Notes: generated from the letters alone by a model not told the origin. Shown: positions 16,533-24,929, counted from the first letter of the stretch. The stretch: 36,915 bases of DNA from Bacillus sp. EB600 (GCF_024494385.1 NZ_JAEVLT010000042.1:1-36915), one strand, 5' to 3'. Numbers and translations: made by a program.

Positions 16533-17528
16533 TCACCAATTGTTTACTAAAACAATTTTACCAACTGCCTTTTTGGCTTCATAATATTCATGTGCTTCAG
16601 ATATTTCGTCGAAGGTAAAGCGTCTTTGATCAATTAATGGACGAAGCTTACCTTCCTCAATAACAGGTGTAACTTTCTTCAATATCTCTCCATTTATGTG
16701 ACGGAATTCTTCATGCAAAATGGGTAACTCTATGAAAACAACATGGAAATTCAATGACTTTAAAAGAAATGGACTTAAGTTATAGTTTTGACTTACAGCA
16801 ATGGATACAATGGTGCCATATAAAGAAGCTGCCTCAATAGATCGCTCTAGATTCTCACGATCCACGGTATCGAAAATATATTTAAACCCCTTTCCATCCG
16901 TATACATATCCACATAGTCTCGTACTAACGTTTCTTTATAATTGATGACTACATCGGCTCCAAGTTCTTTCGCGATTTGAGTTTTTTCTGGTGTGGAGAC
17001 TGTTGTATATACCTTGGCACCAGCCCATTTTGCCAACTGCACTGCAGCGTGTCCCACTCCTCCTGTAGCACCATGAATCAGAATCTCATCTCCTACCTGA
17101 ATTTTGGCACGTTTAAATAGAGCTTCCCAAGCCGTGATAGAAACAACTGGTAGGGCAGCTGCTTCTGCAAACGACAAATTTTTCGGTTTATGGGTTAGCA
17201 ATCTAGCATCTGCCAGCATATATTCTGCTAAAACACCTCCCGAACCTTTAACACCACCTGCAAAACCGTATACCTCATCACCTGGTTTAAAATCAGTAAC
17301 CCCTTCTCCTACTTCGGTTACAATACCAGCCACATCTCCATGTAAAACAGCTGGAAATTCAGGAGCTAATCCTGAAAAAACTCCACTGCGGATTTTTGTA
17401 TCAATAGGATTCAAACTTGTAGCCTTTACCTGAATCAAAACATACATTGGTTTTACTTCTGGAACAGGAATATCTTCTAATTGAAAAACAGATGGCTCCC
17501 CAAAAGAACGGATTACTTGTGCTTTCAA
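16533..17528 (-). CDS. Zinc-independent MDR oxidoreductase (quinone oxidoreductase-like)
   Basis: A 331-residue medium-chain reductase. The first segment reads AQVIRSFGEPSVFQLEDIPV; SLNPIDTKIRSG follows, then the NADPH-binding loop HGATGGVGHAAVQLAKWAGA and a GADVVINYKE segment. The zinc ligands of classic alcohol dehydrogenases are absent, as in quinone oxidoreductases and enoyl reductases. The likely start is TTG at 17526-17528 with GGGGTG seven bases upstream; a longer frame from 17603 has no good site. It would reduce a C=C bond or quinone in the pathway, or detoxify reactive intermediates. Last gene of the hydrolase-monooxygenase operon. Confidence 0.82.
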   Translation of the reverse strand: MKAQVIRSFGEPSVFQLEDIPVPEVKPMYVLIQVKATSLNPIDTKIRSGVFSGLAPEFPAVLHGDVAGIVTEVGEGVTDFKPGDEVYGFAGGVKGSGGVLAEYMLADARLLTHKPKNLSFAEAAALPVVSITAWEALFKRAKIQVGDEILIHGATGGVGHAAVQLAKWAGAKVYTTVSTPEKTQIAKELGADVVINYKETLVRDYVDMYTDGKGFKYIFDTVDRENLERSIEAASLYGTIVSIAVSQNYNLSPFLLKSLNFHVVFIELPILHEEFRHINGEILKKVTPVIEEGKLRPLIDQRRFTFDEISEAHEYYEAKKAVGKIVLVNNW

Positions 17529-17626
17529 ATCAATCACCCCAATAAATAATTTTGAAAATATAAAGTTTGTCGTAATACATGGATCCTGGAAACTACATCC
17601 CATTGTACTTTATTGTTTTTTTGAAT

Positions 17627-18502
17627 CTATTGAGTCGAATTCCCATGATTAAGCACCTGCTTTCTTTCAAACATTTCTGCCAGAAATCCGGACCACCCGA
17701 AAATATGTTTTTCTTTAAGGCGTCGATACCATACTATAGAAAGACTTCCTGCCATGTATTTCGGAATCTCTGTCATACATTTTAGTGCGTGACCTTCTCC
17801 TATTTCCAATACAGTTACTTTCGTTTTAAAAGAGCCTATCTTATTTTTAAGTGTGACCTCATAACAGCCAGGAGCAGGAAGTGTATAATAGGGCTTATGT
17901 TTTAGTGTATTGCCGTTCCATTCACATTCCACTTTGTAAGGATGGCCTAAAAGTGAAGGCAATTCATCTACTTTTCCTTTTAATAGTTTTTCCCGAATGC
18001 AAGTTGAACTGATCTTCTCTCCCTGGAGTTCTAGTTTTTCCACTTTCGTTACATCAATTAAACCACCGGAATCATTTTTTAACCGATCCATATTTCCGGT
18101 ACCTTTGTACCCATACGTGTAATCAAAACCTGCGACTGCATGGACAACACCAAGATTTATCAAATATTGGGCAACAAATTGCACAGGCTGAAGAGAAGCA
18201 AATTCTTTATTAAACTCAACTATATAAAAGGTATCGACACCAAGTTTACGAAGCTCCTTTTCTTTTTCGGCAAGTGGCATTAAATAGTGAATTTTGCAAT
18301 TAGATATAACCGTTTTGGGATGTGGAAAGAAACTCATGACCGCCAGTGAAAGGCTTTTACGTTTGGAAATTTTTGCAGCGGTCTTTATCACTTCGCGGTG
18401 ACCTTTATGAATACCGTCAAAAAAACCTAAAGCCACTACACTTGGTTTTTCCTTTTCCTGCCAATATTCGATATTATCCTGATTTAAAAAAATCTTTTCC
18501 AT
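17627..18502 (-). CDS. RibF-like FAD synthetase (FMN adenylyltransferase)
   Basis: A 291-residue protein. The N-terminal nucleotidyltransferase domain has VVALGFFDGIHKGHREVI, with the HxGH signature HKGH, then MSFFPHPKTVI, the FDYTYGYKGTG loop and ISSTCIREKL. These are FMN adenylyltransferase motifs of bifunctional RibC/RibF. The C-terminal riboflavin kinase half lacks a recognisable PTAN motif and seems degenerate. AAGGAGA lies 7 bases before the ATG at 18500-18502, 17 bases after the flavin reductase stop. It probably supplies FAD or FMN to the flavin enzymes of the cluster. It is surely an accessory copy rather than the essential housekeeping gene. Confidence 0.82.
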   Translation of the reverse strand: MEKIFLNQDNIEYWQEKEKPSVVALGFFDGIHKGHREVIKTAAKISKRKSLSLAVMSFFPHPKTVISNCKIHYLMPLAEKEKELRKLGVDTFYIVEFNKEFASLQPVQFVAQYLINLGVVHAVAGFDYTYGYKGTGNMDRLKNDSGGLIDVTKVEKLELQGEKISSTCIREKLLKGKVDELPSLLGHPYKVECEWNGNTLKHKPYYTLPAPGCYEVTLKNKIGSFKTKVTVLEIGEGHALKCMTEIPKYMAGSLSIVWYRRLKEKHIFGWSGFLAEMFERKQVLNHGNSTQ

Positions 18503-18519
18503 ACAGTCTCCTTTCAAAC

Positions 18520-19002
18520 CTATAAAGTGACAGCCGGTTGTTCTTCTGTTAAAGGACGATAACGTCCACTGTAAAAAACAAGAGGTTCAGAATCTTCAAG
18601 GTGAATATCAGTTACTTTTCCAATAAACAACGTATGATCCCCTTCAACATGTACTGCCGATACCTCACAAGCTATTTGTACAACAGCTCCAGGTATAACT
18701 GGTTTACCATCAAGCCGACCAAATTTAACTTCGCGGTCTTTTAATTGTCCAGCAAAAATCATCGAAACTTCTTGTTGATCAACTGCTAGAATATTGACTG
18801 TAAACATATTGCTTTCTTTAATTTTATGAAGAATTTTGGCCTTTTCACCAATGGAGATCACAACAAGCTTTGGATCAAGTGATACGGACATGAAAGCATT
18901 GGCTGTCATACCATGAACTTCTTCTCCTTCCACTTCTGTTGCTATTATCGTTACACCTGTCGCAAATTTTCCCATTGCATTTCGAAATTGACGTTCTTCC
19001 AT
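18520..19002 (-). CDS. Flavin reductase, HsaB/HpaC-like
   Basis: A 160-residue flavin reductase with FATGVTIIAT near the N-terminus, HGMTANAFMSVSLDPKLV, and the conserved late GDHTLFIGKV. It reduces FMN or FAD with NAD(P)H and releases it to a partner oxygenase. That partner is most likely the acyl-CoA dehydrogenase-like monooxygenase encoded immediately upstream (19112-20296), giving a two-component phenol hydroxylase as in HsaAB. It is followed closely by the FAD synthetase gene. The family is clear; the partner is inferred from adjacency. Confidence 0.9.
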   Translation of the reverse strand: MEERQFRNAMGKFATGVTIIATEVEGEEVHGMTANAFMSVSLDPKLVVISIGEKAKILHKIKESNMFTVNILAVDQQEVSMIFAGQLKDREVKFGRLDGKPVIPGAVVQIACEVSAVHVEGDHTLFIGKVTDIHLEDSEPLVFYSGRYRPLTEEQPAVTL

Positions 19003-19070
19003 ATCATTGCCCCCAAATATTTCCTTTTAGAAATCATATATTTATTCTCTATTTCATTTATTTAAGAGTA

Positions 19071-19099
19071 TGTGTCAGACTAAATTGCAGCCTGACACA
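19071..19099. repeat. Inverted repeat TGTGTCAG...CTGACACA
   Basis: TGTGTCAG (19071-19078) pairs with CTGACACA (19092-19099) between the monooxygenase and reductase genes. Its core matches the hairpins at 5995 and 20355. No T run follows on the minus strand. Confidence 0.55.
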
Positions 19100-19111
19100 T
19101 TATTAGATTGA

Positions 19112-20296
19112 CTATCCTTTAACAACTGTTGTAGGATATCCAAAGAGATTTTGTCCATATGCGGCCATTGCATCTTCATATAACGATGTCATATGAGTTG
19201 CAATCGTTATGATGTCTCTTGTATGCAATTCAACGATATCCCCTTTACTAATGGCATTTCCTCCAAGTGTTGTAAGAACTTTGTTGGCGATTTCTGCACA
19301 ATACTGAATGATGGTTGCCCTTATAGCAGCGAACTCTCCAGGTCCGATTGCCTGTTCATGATTTTCCAATAAATCAATATATTGTTTCATTAAACCATCT
19401 GCTGCCTTATATTTGATTGTCAATTCAGCTAATACTCTTTGTCCCCGTGAAGACTCCTTTTCTGATACTCCTCCCTGGAAAATACGAGTCCGTTTTTCAG
19501 TACGGTCCTTAAATTCTTTTAACAAGCGTTCTGCCCCGCCAAGTGCCATGTTTGGAAATCCGATATAGAAGGCAGAGAAAAATGGCTTATGGTAGAATGG
19601 ATAATCTTGATCGTAATCTGCTTCTGGTGTTCTTCCTAATTCTACTAAAACCTTATCGATACGCAGGATCCGTTCCATTGGAACATAGACATTGTCGGCA
19701 ATAACGGTGTTACTACCGGAACCTCTTAAACCTAAAGTATCCCAATTTTTTAAAACTTCCACTTCAGATGTTCTCATAACGGCCATGCTAAACTCCGGCC
19801 CTGTACTTTCTGAGAATTCCATCAATAGGCCTAGTCCAATCCAACCGCTATATAATACGCCGCTTGCAAAATTCCATTTTCCCGAAATGCGATAACCATT
19901 GCCATCCTTTTCTGCTTTTCCTACTGGTGCAAATACATCACAAATTAGTCCTCCATCATTCGCAATTTCATCCATCCCTGCTTGAGATAAAAAGGAGGGC
20001 AATGTATTATGAAGAGGATAAAAATAAGTCAGCCAAGCTGCTGACATATTGTAATAACCAACCTTACGAATGATCTTGGCAAATGTACTAAAATCTATTT
20101 GAGGACCGCCATATTTCTTTGGAAGTAAGAGTCTGGAAATTTGTGTTTCTTTTATTAAATTGACAACGTTTTTAGAAATAGTCGCATTTTTCTCCGCTTC
20201 TTGAGCTTCCTGTTCTGCAAGTTTCCCAATCTTTTCAGCACCCGCTAATAACTGTTCAACTGTAATATTTTCTTCTTTTATGACCTGATTTGACAT
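19112..20296 (-). CDS. Flavin-dependent monooxygenase, HsaA-like oxygenase component
   Basis: A 394-residue protein of acyl-CoA dehydrogenase fold, the same length as the HsaA oxygenase. It lacks the acyl-CoA dehydrogenase catalytic signatures but keeps LLLPKKYGGPQIDFSTFAKI, SAAWLTYFYPLHN, WNFASGVLYSGWIGLG and the C-terminal TTLGGNAISKGDIVE. Such proteins use reduced flavin and O2 to hydroxylate phenols next to the existing OH. GGAGGGG precedes two tandem ATGs; the second (20294-20296) is better spaced. Together with the reductase it makes a catechol for the dioxygenase at 24015. HpaB and group D relatives were considered; HsaA/HpaH-type is most likely. Confidence 0.85.
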   Translation of the reverse strand: MSNQVIKEENITVEQLLAGAEKIGKLAEQEAQEAEKNATISKNVVNLIKETQISRLLLPKKYGGPQIDFSTFAKIIRKVGYYNMSAAWLTYFYPLHNTLPSFLSQAGMDEIANDGGLICDVFAPVGKAEKDGNGYRISGKWNFASGVLYSGWIGLGLLMEFSESTGPEFSMAVMRTSEVEVLKNWDTLGLRGSGSNTVIADNVYVPMERILRIDKVLVELGRTPEADYDQDYPFYHKPFFSAFYIGFPNMALGGAERLLKEFKDRTEKRTRIFQGGVSEKESSRGQRVLAELTIKYKAADGLMKQYIDLLENHEQAIGPGEFAAIRATIIQYCAEIANKVLTTLGGNAISKGDIVELHTRDIITIATHMTSLYEDAMAAYGQNLFGYPTTVVKG

Positions 20297-20354
20297 CATA
20301 ACCCCTCCAATTATCATAATATTCAGAATAAGTTAGGTAAAAATTGTATATTAA

Positions 20355-20389
20355 GTACATGTCAGACTTCACATTCACCTGACATGTAC
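20355..20389. repeat. Inverted repeat GTACATGTCAG...CTGACATGTAC
   Basis: A perfect 11-base inverted repeat (20355-20365 and 20379-20389) with a 13-base loop lies between the hydrolase stop and the monooxygenase start. It has the same TGTCAG/CTGACA core as the repeats at 5995 and 19071 and no clear T run. Confidence 0.6.
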
Positions 20390-20407
20390 GTAATCTTTTC
20401 ATAAAAA

Positions 20408-21259
20408 TTAATGCAAATTTCCTCCAAAAAACTGTGTTACTAATTGTAAAAACATTTCCCGCTTTTCAATTTGCATCCAATGTCCGCATCCTTTAACAAG
20501 ATGCAACTGAGCATTTGGTAAATGCTGCAGCATGGATAAACTGCTTTCTTTTGGGACAAATCGGTCTTCAACCCCATGCACTAACAGGAACGGTTGATCC
20601 ATCTGTTTTAATGCAGACGGAGGGATAAGCAACTCTCCAGGCATGGAAGGAAACATATTATTTAGATAAGAATTTCGGACTTCAGGACGCATAATCATGC
20701 CATAACGTTCTCTTAAAACTGCTTCTAATTCATCTCCTAGACTCTTTTGATCATAAACGAACCATGTCGTTAGATTCTTTAAGGCAGAAAAACTTGGATT
20801 TTTGTAAAAGCCCATCATTCTCAATAATTCCGGAGTGACCCCAGGGGTTTCCCCACCTGCACTTCCCATCAGCATTACTTTTTCAAAGCGTTCCGGTGCA
20901 GTCATGACTAAATTTAATGACACATAGCCACCCATTGAATTTCCTACAAGATTTGCTTTCTTGATATTTAAAAAATCCATTAATTCAAGAATTTGCTCTA
21001 CACGGCAATTTGTCCACTCCCAAAAACTCTTTGGAGGTGTTTCGGGATGGTCGGATTTTCCAAAACCATAATAATCTGGTGCAACGACATGGTAACGATC
21101 CGTTAATGCCGGAAGAATGTCTTTCCAGTTCGTTTCGGACGTTGCCCCCGGTCCTGAACCGTGGAGGAAAATAATTGTCTCTGAATTTGACTCTCCTCCT
21201 TCACAAAAAAAAGTATGATAGTTTCCTGTATTCATTTTCTTTGCATGATAAGTACCCAT
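20408..21259 (-). CDS. Meta-cleavage product C-C hydrolase (MhpC/HsaD/BphD type)
   Basis: A 283-residue alpha/beta hydrolase. HGSGPGATSETNW (from residue 33) is the MCP-hydrolase oxyanion loop; GNSMGG carries the nucleophile S108, HGVEDRFVP the acid D232, and GCGHWMQIE the base H260. It splits the C-C bond of a 2-hydroxy-6-oxo-hexa-2,4-dienoate ring-fission product into 2-hydroxypentadienoate and a carboxylic acid. It is the first gene of the block hydrolase, monooxygenase, reductase, FAD synthetase, MDR. The ribosome site is weak (AAGGATGG about 12 bases away). Its presence implies that the ring-fission substrate carries a carbon side chain. Confidence 0.92.
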   Translation of the reverse strand: MGTYHAKKMNTGNYHTFFCEGGESNSETIIFLHGSGPGATSETNWKDILPALTDRYHVVAPDYYGFGKSDHPETPPKSFWEWTNCRVEQILELMDFLNIKKANLVGNSMGGYVSLNLVMTAPERFEKVMLMGSAGGETPGVTPELLRMMGFYKNPSFSALKNLTTWFVYDQKSLGDELEAVLRERYGMIMRPEVRNSYLNNMFPSMPGELLIPPSALKQMDQPFLLVHGVEDRFVPKESSLSMLQHLPNAQLHLVKGCGHWMQIEKREMFLQLVTQFFGGNLH

Positions 21260-21313
21260 ATTACAACACCATCCTTACATTTTATCTAGGTAAAATTCCA
21301 TTGCTTGCTTAAA

Positions 21314-21327
21314 TATAAGCGCTTTCA
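21314..21327 (-). promoter_or_regulatory. Candidate cre site (CcpA binding)
   Basis: On the minus strand TGAAAGCGCTTATA closely matches the catabolite-responsive element consensus. It lies about 55 bases upstream of the hydrolase start, where CcpA could block transcription when preferred sugars are present. Inverted TAGGTAAA half-sites flank it at 21287-21294 and 21395-21402. Confidence 0.5.
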
Positions 21328-21435
21328 TTAATTTGATTTTACTGAATTTTATAATTATTTCCTACTTACAATGTGTTTGAAATTTAAAATCATATTTACC
21401 TAAATATTAGTACAGTTTATACGAAACCAGATAAA

Positions 21436-21470
21436 AGTAAAAAAACCCTCCCCTTTGTTAAAGGGGAGGT
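21436..21470 (-). terminator. Terminator of the XylR_N-PucR regulator gene
   Basis: CCTCCCCTTT (21447-21456) pairs with AAAGGGGAGG (21460-21469). Read on the minus strand, a run of T follows (A run at 21438-21445). It lies 12 bases after the regulator stop and isolates it from the hydrolase operon. Confidence 0.85.
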
Positions 21471-21482
21471 CATAACAGTCTA

Positions 21483-23387
21483 TCATTCTATATCCAATTC
21501 TTCACCTTCCATATCCATATCCATTTCAATATCGATATCAACTTCACCAGACAGAATTAAAAATTGGAGCACCATAAAGATCTGATAGGAAATACTTGGC
21601 TTTTTAATGTCAGTTTCAAGAATTTCATTTATTCTGTCTAATCGATAACGCAATCCGCTAACAGAAAAATTCATAAGACGGGCGGTTTTAAGAACGTTAC
21701 AACCAGTATTTAAGTATATATAAAGTGTCTTCATTAATTCCCAATTTTTTAATTTATCTTCTTCCATTAATTTACCCATTTTTTTACGAATAAGTTTCTG
21801 AACATTTTTTTGGTTATTCATTTGAAAAAGAATTCCTTCAATTCCCAAGGCATCATATGATACAATATTTCGGCTTTTATTTGCTATTTTTAACGATACA
21901 AGACTTTCTTCATATAGTTGGCCTATATCATCCAGAGTATTAGAAATGGAGCTGATTCCAAATTCAAAACGATTTTTGGGATATTTTATCAAAATATGGT
22001 TATATAATTTTTTACATAAGAGTTGATTACTCCTTTGATTTTTCAACAACTGGTTTCCTGATAAAAGAATAATGATATTCTCGGACTTTTGCCCTATTAA
22101 AACATTGATTTTATGATCTTTGAAATATCTGTCAATATGATTCATTAATTCCTCGTTGAATTCAAGTTCCTCAATAAGGGATGATTGATCCTTTGACTTA
22201 AATGCGATGATAGAATATGAAGGATTAAGTTTTAAACCTAAATAATAAGCTCGTTTTGTTATTTCTTCGATTTTCATGGTACCTGAAAGAATATCTTCCA
22301 GAAAGCTTCCTTTTACCCGCTGCTCAGATTGAAAACGAATTCGTTCATTCAACAGACTTAGCGAACTGGTTAAAGAGGCTCTCTCAATGATCATTTTATC
22401 TAATTCTTGCGGCTTCGTTTTTTCGTAGAAAAGGGAATAAAACGCTACTATTTTTTGATTCAAGTAAATAGGGGTTATAAGTATGCCGTTATCATCATTA
22501 GTTTGAATAAATTCTGTTTTATTTACTTTTATAAATCCTGGTATTTTTATTGAAAAAATATCATCTTCCGAAATACCGGCCACAGCCAAAACATTATCAT
22601 CCACATCTTTAATAAAAGCGGGCCGTTTGGTAATTTGGTTAAGTAATTTAAGCTGGGAGGACAAACTGTTATCTCGGTGAATTTCTTTCATCAGCTTTTC
22701 ATGAATACTAAAGGACTTATTGAGGTTGTCTCTTTCATTTTTCAATTGTTCATATGTCTGATTCAATTCATGGATAAGACTTTCCATTTCATAATATCTT
22801 AATTCATGGTCAACTTCACCATTCCATTCTTTTACAGTCCGGCAAACAACCCGACAGTATTTATGCCCCATTCCCTGACACTCAATCTCTTTTAAAATAA
22901 CCTTTTCTCCCAAAATAGTTGAGAGATATCCGCTCGCTAAACCAGTTAGCGTATGGCAAACTGGCTGATTACTAACACCAAAAAGTTTTATATGCTCCAG
23001 TGCCTCATAAGAATTTGTCCAAAATCCTTCTAGGTTCAAGGTACCTTTAATAAAATCCACTTCAAGTTTTTCAATTTGGTTATCTTCTTGATAGCCATGC
23101 AAGCTATGAATTTTAGGGCCAAGCGCCACAGTTTCCTCTTTAACACCGTATATATCTATCATATTCAATGCATCACTGACTCCGCAATTCCAACCATAAC
23201 GGAGGAGGAAACCCTTTGTTCGTTCCACTCCCATTGTTTCTATAAGTTCTTTACTTAATCTTCCAATAGCATTAGCCGGTATCGTTATGACTCTTTCATT
23301 TTGAAAACCATCAAGATTTTTTCCATATAAGTTATTATAAACCTGATTTAATTCCAACTGTTCGGTTCCCATGTTCTCACTCTTCAT
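21483..23387 (-). CDS. Aromatic-responsive regulator: XylR_N-V4R sensor on a PucR-type output
   Basis: A 634-residue protein. Residues ~15-190 match the sensor (A) domain of XylR/DmpR-type phenol and toluene activators: VERTKGFLLRYGWNCGVSDA, then the V4R part QPVCHTLTGLASGYLSTILG and EIECQGMGHKYCRVV with Cys/His residues likely to hold zinc. A coiled linker (~200-245) follows. Instead of a sigma-54 AAA+ domain there is a PucR/CdaR-type region ending in the helix-turn-helix TARLMNFSVSGLRYRLDRIN. The tail is strikingly acidic (GEVDIDIEMDMDMEGEELD). The start at 23385-23387 has GGAGG 8 bases upstream. Likely a phenol-sensing activator of the flanking catabolic operons. Confidence 0.85.
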   Translation of the reverse strand: MKSENMGTEQLELNQVYNNLYGKNLDGFQNERVITIPANAIGRLSKELIETMGVERTKGFLLRYGWNCGVSDALNMIDIYGVKEETVALGPKIHSLHGYQEDNQIEKLEVDFIKGTLNLEGFWTNSYEALEHIKLFGVSNQPVCHTLTGLASGYLSTILGEKVILKEIECQGMGHKYCRVVCRTVKEWNGEVDHELRYYEMESLIHELNQTYEQLKNERDNLNKSFSIHEKLMKEIHRDNSLSSQLKLLNQITKRPAFIKDVDDNVLAVAGISEDDIFSIKIPGFIKVNKTEFIQTNDDNGILITPIYLNQKIVAFYSLFYEKTKPQELDKMIIERASLTSSLSLLNERIRFQSEQRVKGSFLEDILSGTMKIEEITKRAYYLGLKLNPSYSIIAFKSKDQSSLIEELEFNEELMNHIDRYFKDHKINVLIGQKSENIIILLSGNQLLKNQRSNQLLCKKLYNHILIKYPKNRFEFGISSISNTLDDIGQLYEESLVSLKIANKSRNIVSYDALGIEGILFQMNNQKNVQKLIRKKMGKLMEEDKLKNWELMKTLYIYLNTGCNVLKTARLMNFSVSGLRYRLDRINEILETDIKKPSISYQIFMVLQFLILSGEVDIDIEMDMDMEGEELDIE

Positions 23388-23620
23388 GTCTTTGCCTCCA
23401 AGCAATAGATTTTTTCTTTCATTACCATTCCAATACTTGATCTGCAGGCTAAGAGAGCGTTTACAATCGAATCCATTCCCTTATGTTCCATCCATAATAG
23501 ATTCCAATAATGAGTTTTTCATAGACTATATTTGTACGATAAAGGAATTTATAATCTATGTCAAAATTTTCACAATTATTTATAGTATTTTCTAAAAATG
23601 CGATTTAACTGGCATTTCAA

Positions 23621-23654
23621 TAAAAATATAGGTTACAGATAAACTGCAACCTAT
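23621..23654 (-). terminator. Terminator after the ferredoxin gene
   Basis: ATAGGTTACAG (23628-23638) pairs with CTGCAACCTAT (23644-23654) with one mismatch; on the minus strand ATTTTTATTG follows. It ends the dioxygenase-ferredoxin unit before the regulator gene. Confidence 0.65.
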
Positions 23655-23671
23655 CACTTTGTTTTTTTGAT

Positions 23672-23971
23672 TTAAAGTTCGGCAACCTTTGACAAATCAG
23701 TATGGATTTTCATATGACTTTTCGGATACGTTTTACATGCTAAAGTGTAGTTCAACTCTCTCTCCTGATCGGGCAATACTGCCTTGGAGCATTTCAGCAT
23801 CTTAAATTGTCCTTCTTCGACTTTTATTTTGCACAAACCGCATCCCCCGCCTTTGCAGGCATATGGTATTCTCAAACTTTGTCTGTTTGCAGCATCTAAA
23901 ATACTTTCCCGCTCATCACATACTATTCTCGGGTTTTTTCCAATTTCATCGACGACAGTAATGGTAAGCAT
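23672..23971 (-). CDS. 2Fe-2S ferredoxin, XylT-like
   Basis: A 99-residue plant-type ferredoxin. Cluster ligands are C39, C44 and C47 (YACKGGGCGLCKIK) and C79 (TLACKTYP). AGGTGAG lies about 6 bases before the ATG. The gene starts 43 bases after the stop of the catechol 2,3-dioxygenase gene and shares its transcript. In xyl, nah and phenol operons such ferredoxins (XylT family) re-reduce the active-site iron of catechol 2,3-dioxygenase when it is inactivated by substituted catechols. That role fits here and hints that the natural substrate is a substituted catechol. A role as electron donor to another enzyme is possible. Confidence 0.88.
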   Translation of the reverse strand: MLTITVVDEIGKNPRIVCDERESILDAANRQSLRIPYACKGGGCGLCKIKVEEGQFKMLKCSKAVLPDQERELNYTLACKTYPKSHMKIHTDLSKVAEL

Positions 23972-24014
23972 TTATTCTCACCTATCTTTTTAAGTAATAA
24001 TTTGCCTAGTTTAA

Positions 24015-24929
24015 TTAGGTTAACGCCATAAGGAAGGATTCGGACATTTCTCTTCGATGATAAAAAATTCCTTGAGCAATTTTATCTTCCGTCCAGGTGA
24101 TTGTCGGAAAATCAGCATACGTAATGTAACCGCTTGCAAAAGCTTCATTCCGATTCCCGGAAGGATCAAAGAAATACGTTGTTTCTCCACGGGTAATTCC
24201 ATGACGTGTTGGAGTCACATCGAATGTAATATTGTTTCTCGTTAAAATGTCAGCTGCTTTTAAGACATCATACCAATTATCTACAAAAAAGGCAGTATGG
24301 TGAATTTTCTTGTCGGGTCCTTTTATAAAAGCAATATCGTGAGGTTTTCCATTCCTTGCATGTATGAAACTTCCTATGGTGTCTTCTCCATCAATTGTTT
24401 CAATCTTTTCACTCACAAACATGTCCATTACTTCTGTAAAGAATCTCGTCACCAGCTTTACATCATTACCTGTTAAAGCTAAGTGGTCTAGACGGTGTGG
24501 AGCGATGCCACGTGTTCCTTCCGGCCAAGGGTGGGGATTAAGGGTTCCTGTTCTCGTCCCAACCTGAACAATATCATGGTATAATTCAGCCTGATGACCG
24601 GTTGGAAGTTCAAAGCGGATTGCTTCCCCTTCAGCCAGACGTGTTCCTTTTGAAACTCTTTTTAATGTACAGCCAAATTGCTCAATCCTTTTCTCAAGTA
24701 CTTCCAAATCGGATTCTTTTTCGACTTTAAATGCCAGGTGATCCAAACCTGGGGAATCAGCTTCCTGAATAATAAGGCTATGATGATCATATTCATCCCA
24801 TGCTTTAAAATATACTCTTCCATCGCTTCTAGCAACTTCATCCAGACCGATAATATTAGTGTAGTATTTTACGGACTCCTCCAAATCTAATACTCTTAAT
24901 TCAGCTCTTCCAAGTCGCATAATTGACAT
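24015..24929 (-). CDS. Catechol 2,3-dioxygenase, XylE-like
   Basis: A 304-residue extradiol dioxygenase of the type I VOC family. The Fe(II) triad is H149 (RLDHLAL), H211 (KIHHTAFF) and E262 (SGNRNEAF), matching the H153/H214/E265 spacing of XylE, with the family signature FFDPSGNRNE. The start at 24927-24929 has GAGGTG six bases upstream; a GTG three codons earlier overlaps that site. It opens a catechol next to the hydroxyls to a 2-hydroxymuconic semialdehyde or ketone. It leads the unit with the XylT-like ferredoxin and probably receives its catechol from the HsaAB-like monooxygenase. Confidence 0.92.
   Translation of the reverse strand: MSIMRLGRAELRVLDLEESVKYYTNIIGLDEVARSDGRVYFKAWDEYDHHSLIIQEADSPGLDHLAFKVEKESDLEVLEKRIEQFGCTLKRVSKGTRLAEGEAIRFELPTGHQAELYHDIVQVGTRTGTLNPHPWPEGTRGIAPHRLDHLALTGNDVKLVTRFFTEVMDMFVSEKIETIDGEDTIGSFIHARNGKPHDIAFIKGPDKKIHHTAFFVDNWYDVLKAADILTRNNITFDVTPTRHGITRGETTYFFDPSGNRNEAFASGYITYADFPTITWTEDKIAQGIFYHRREMSESFLMALT

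Noticed and set aside
21483..23387. Sigma-54-dependent activator
   Set aside because: No AAA+ signature (GAFTGA or Walker A) is present despite the XylR-type sensor; the output is PucR-like.
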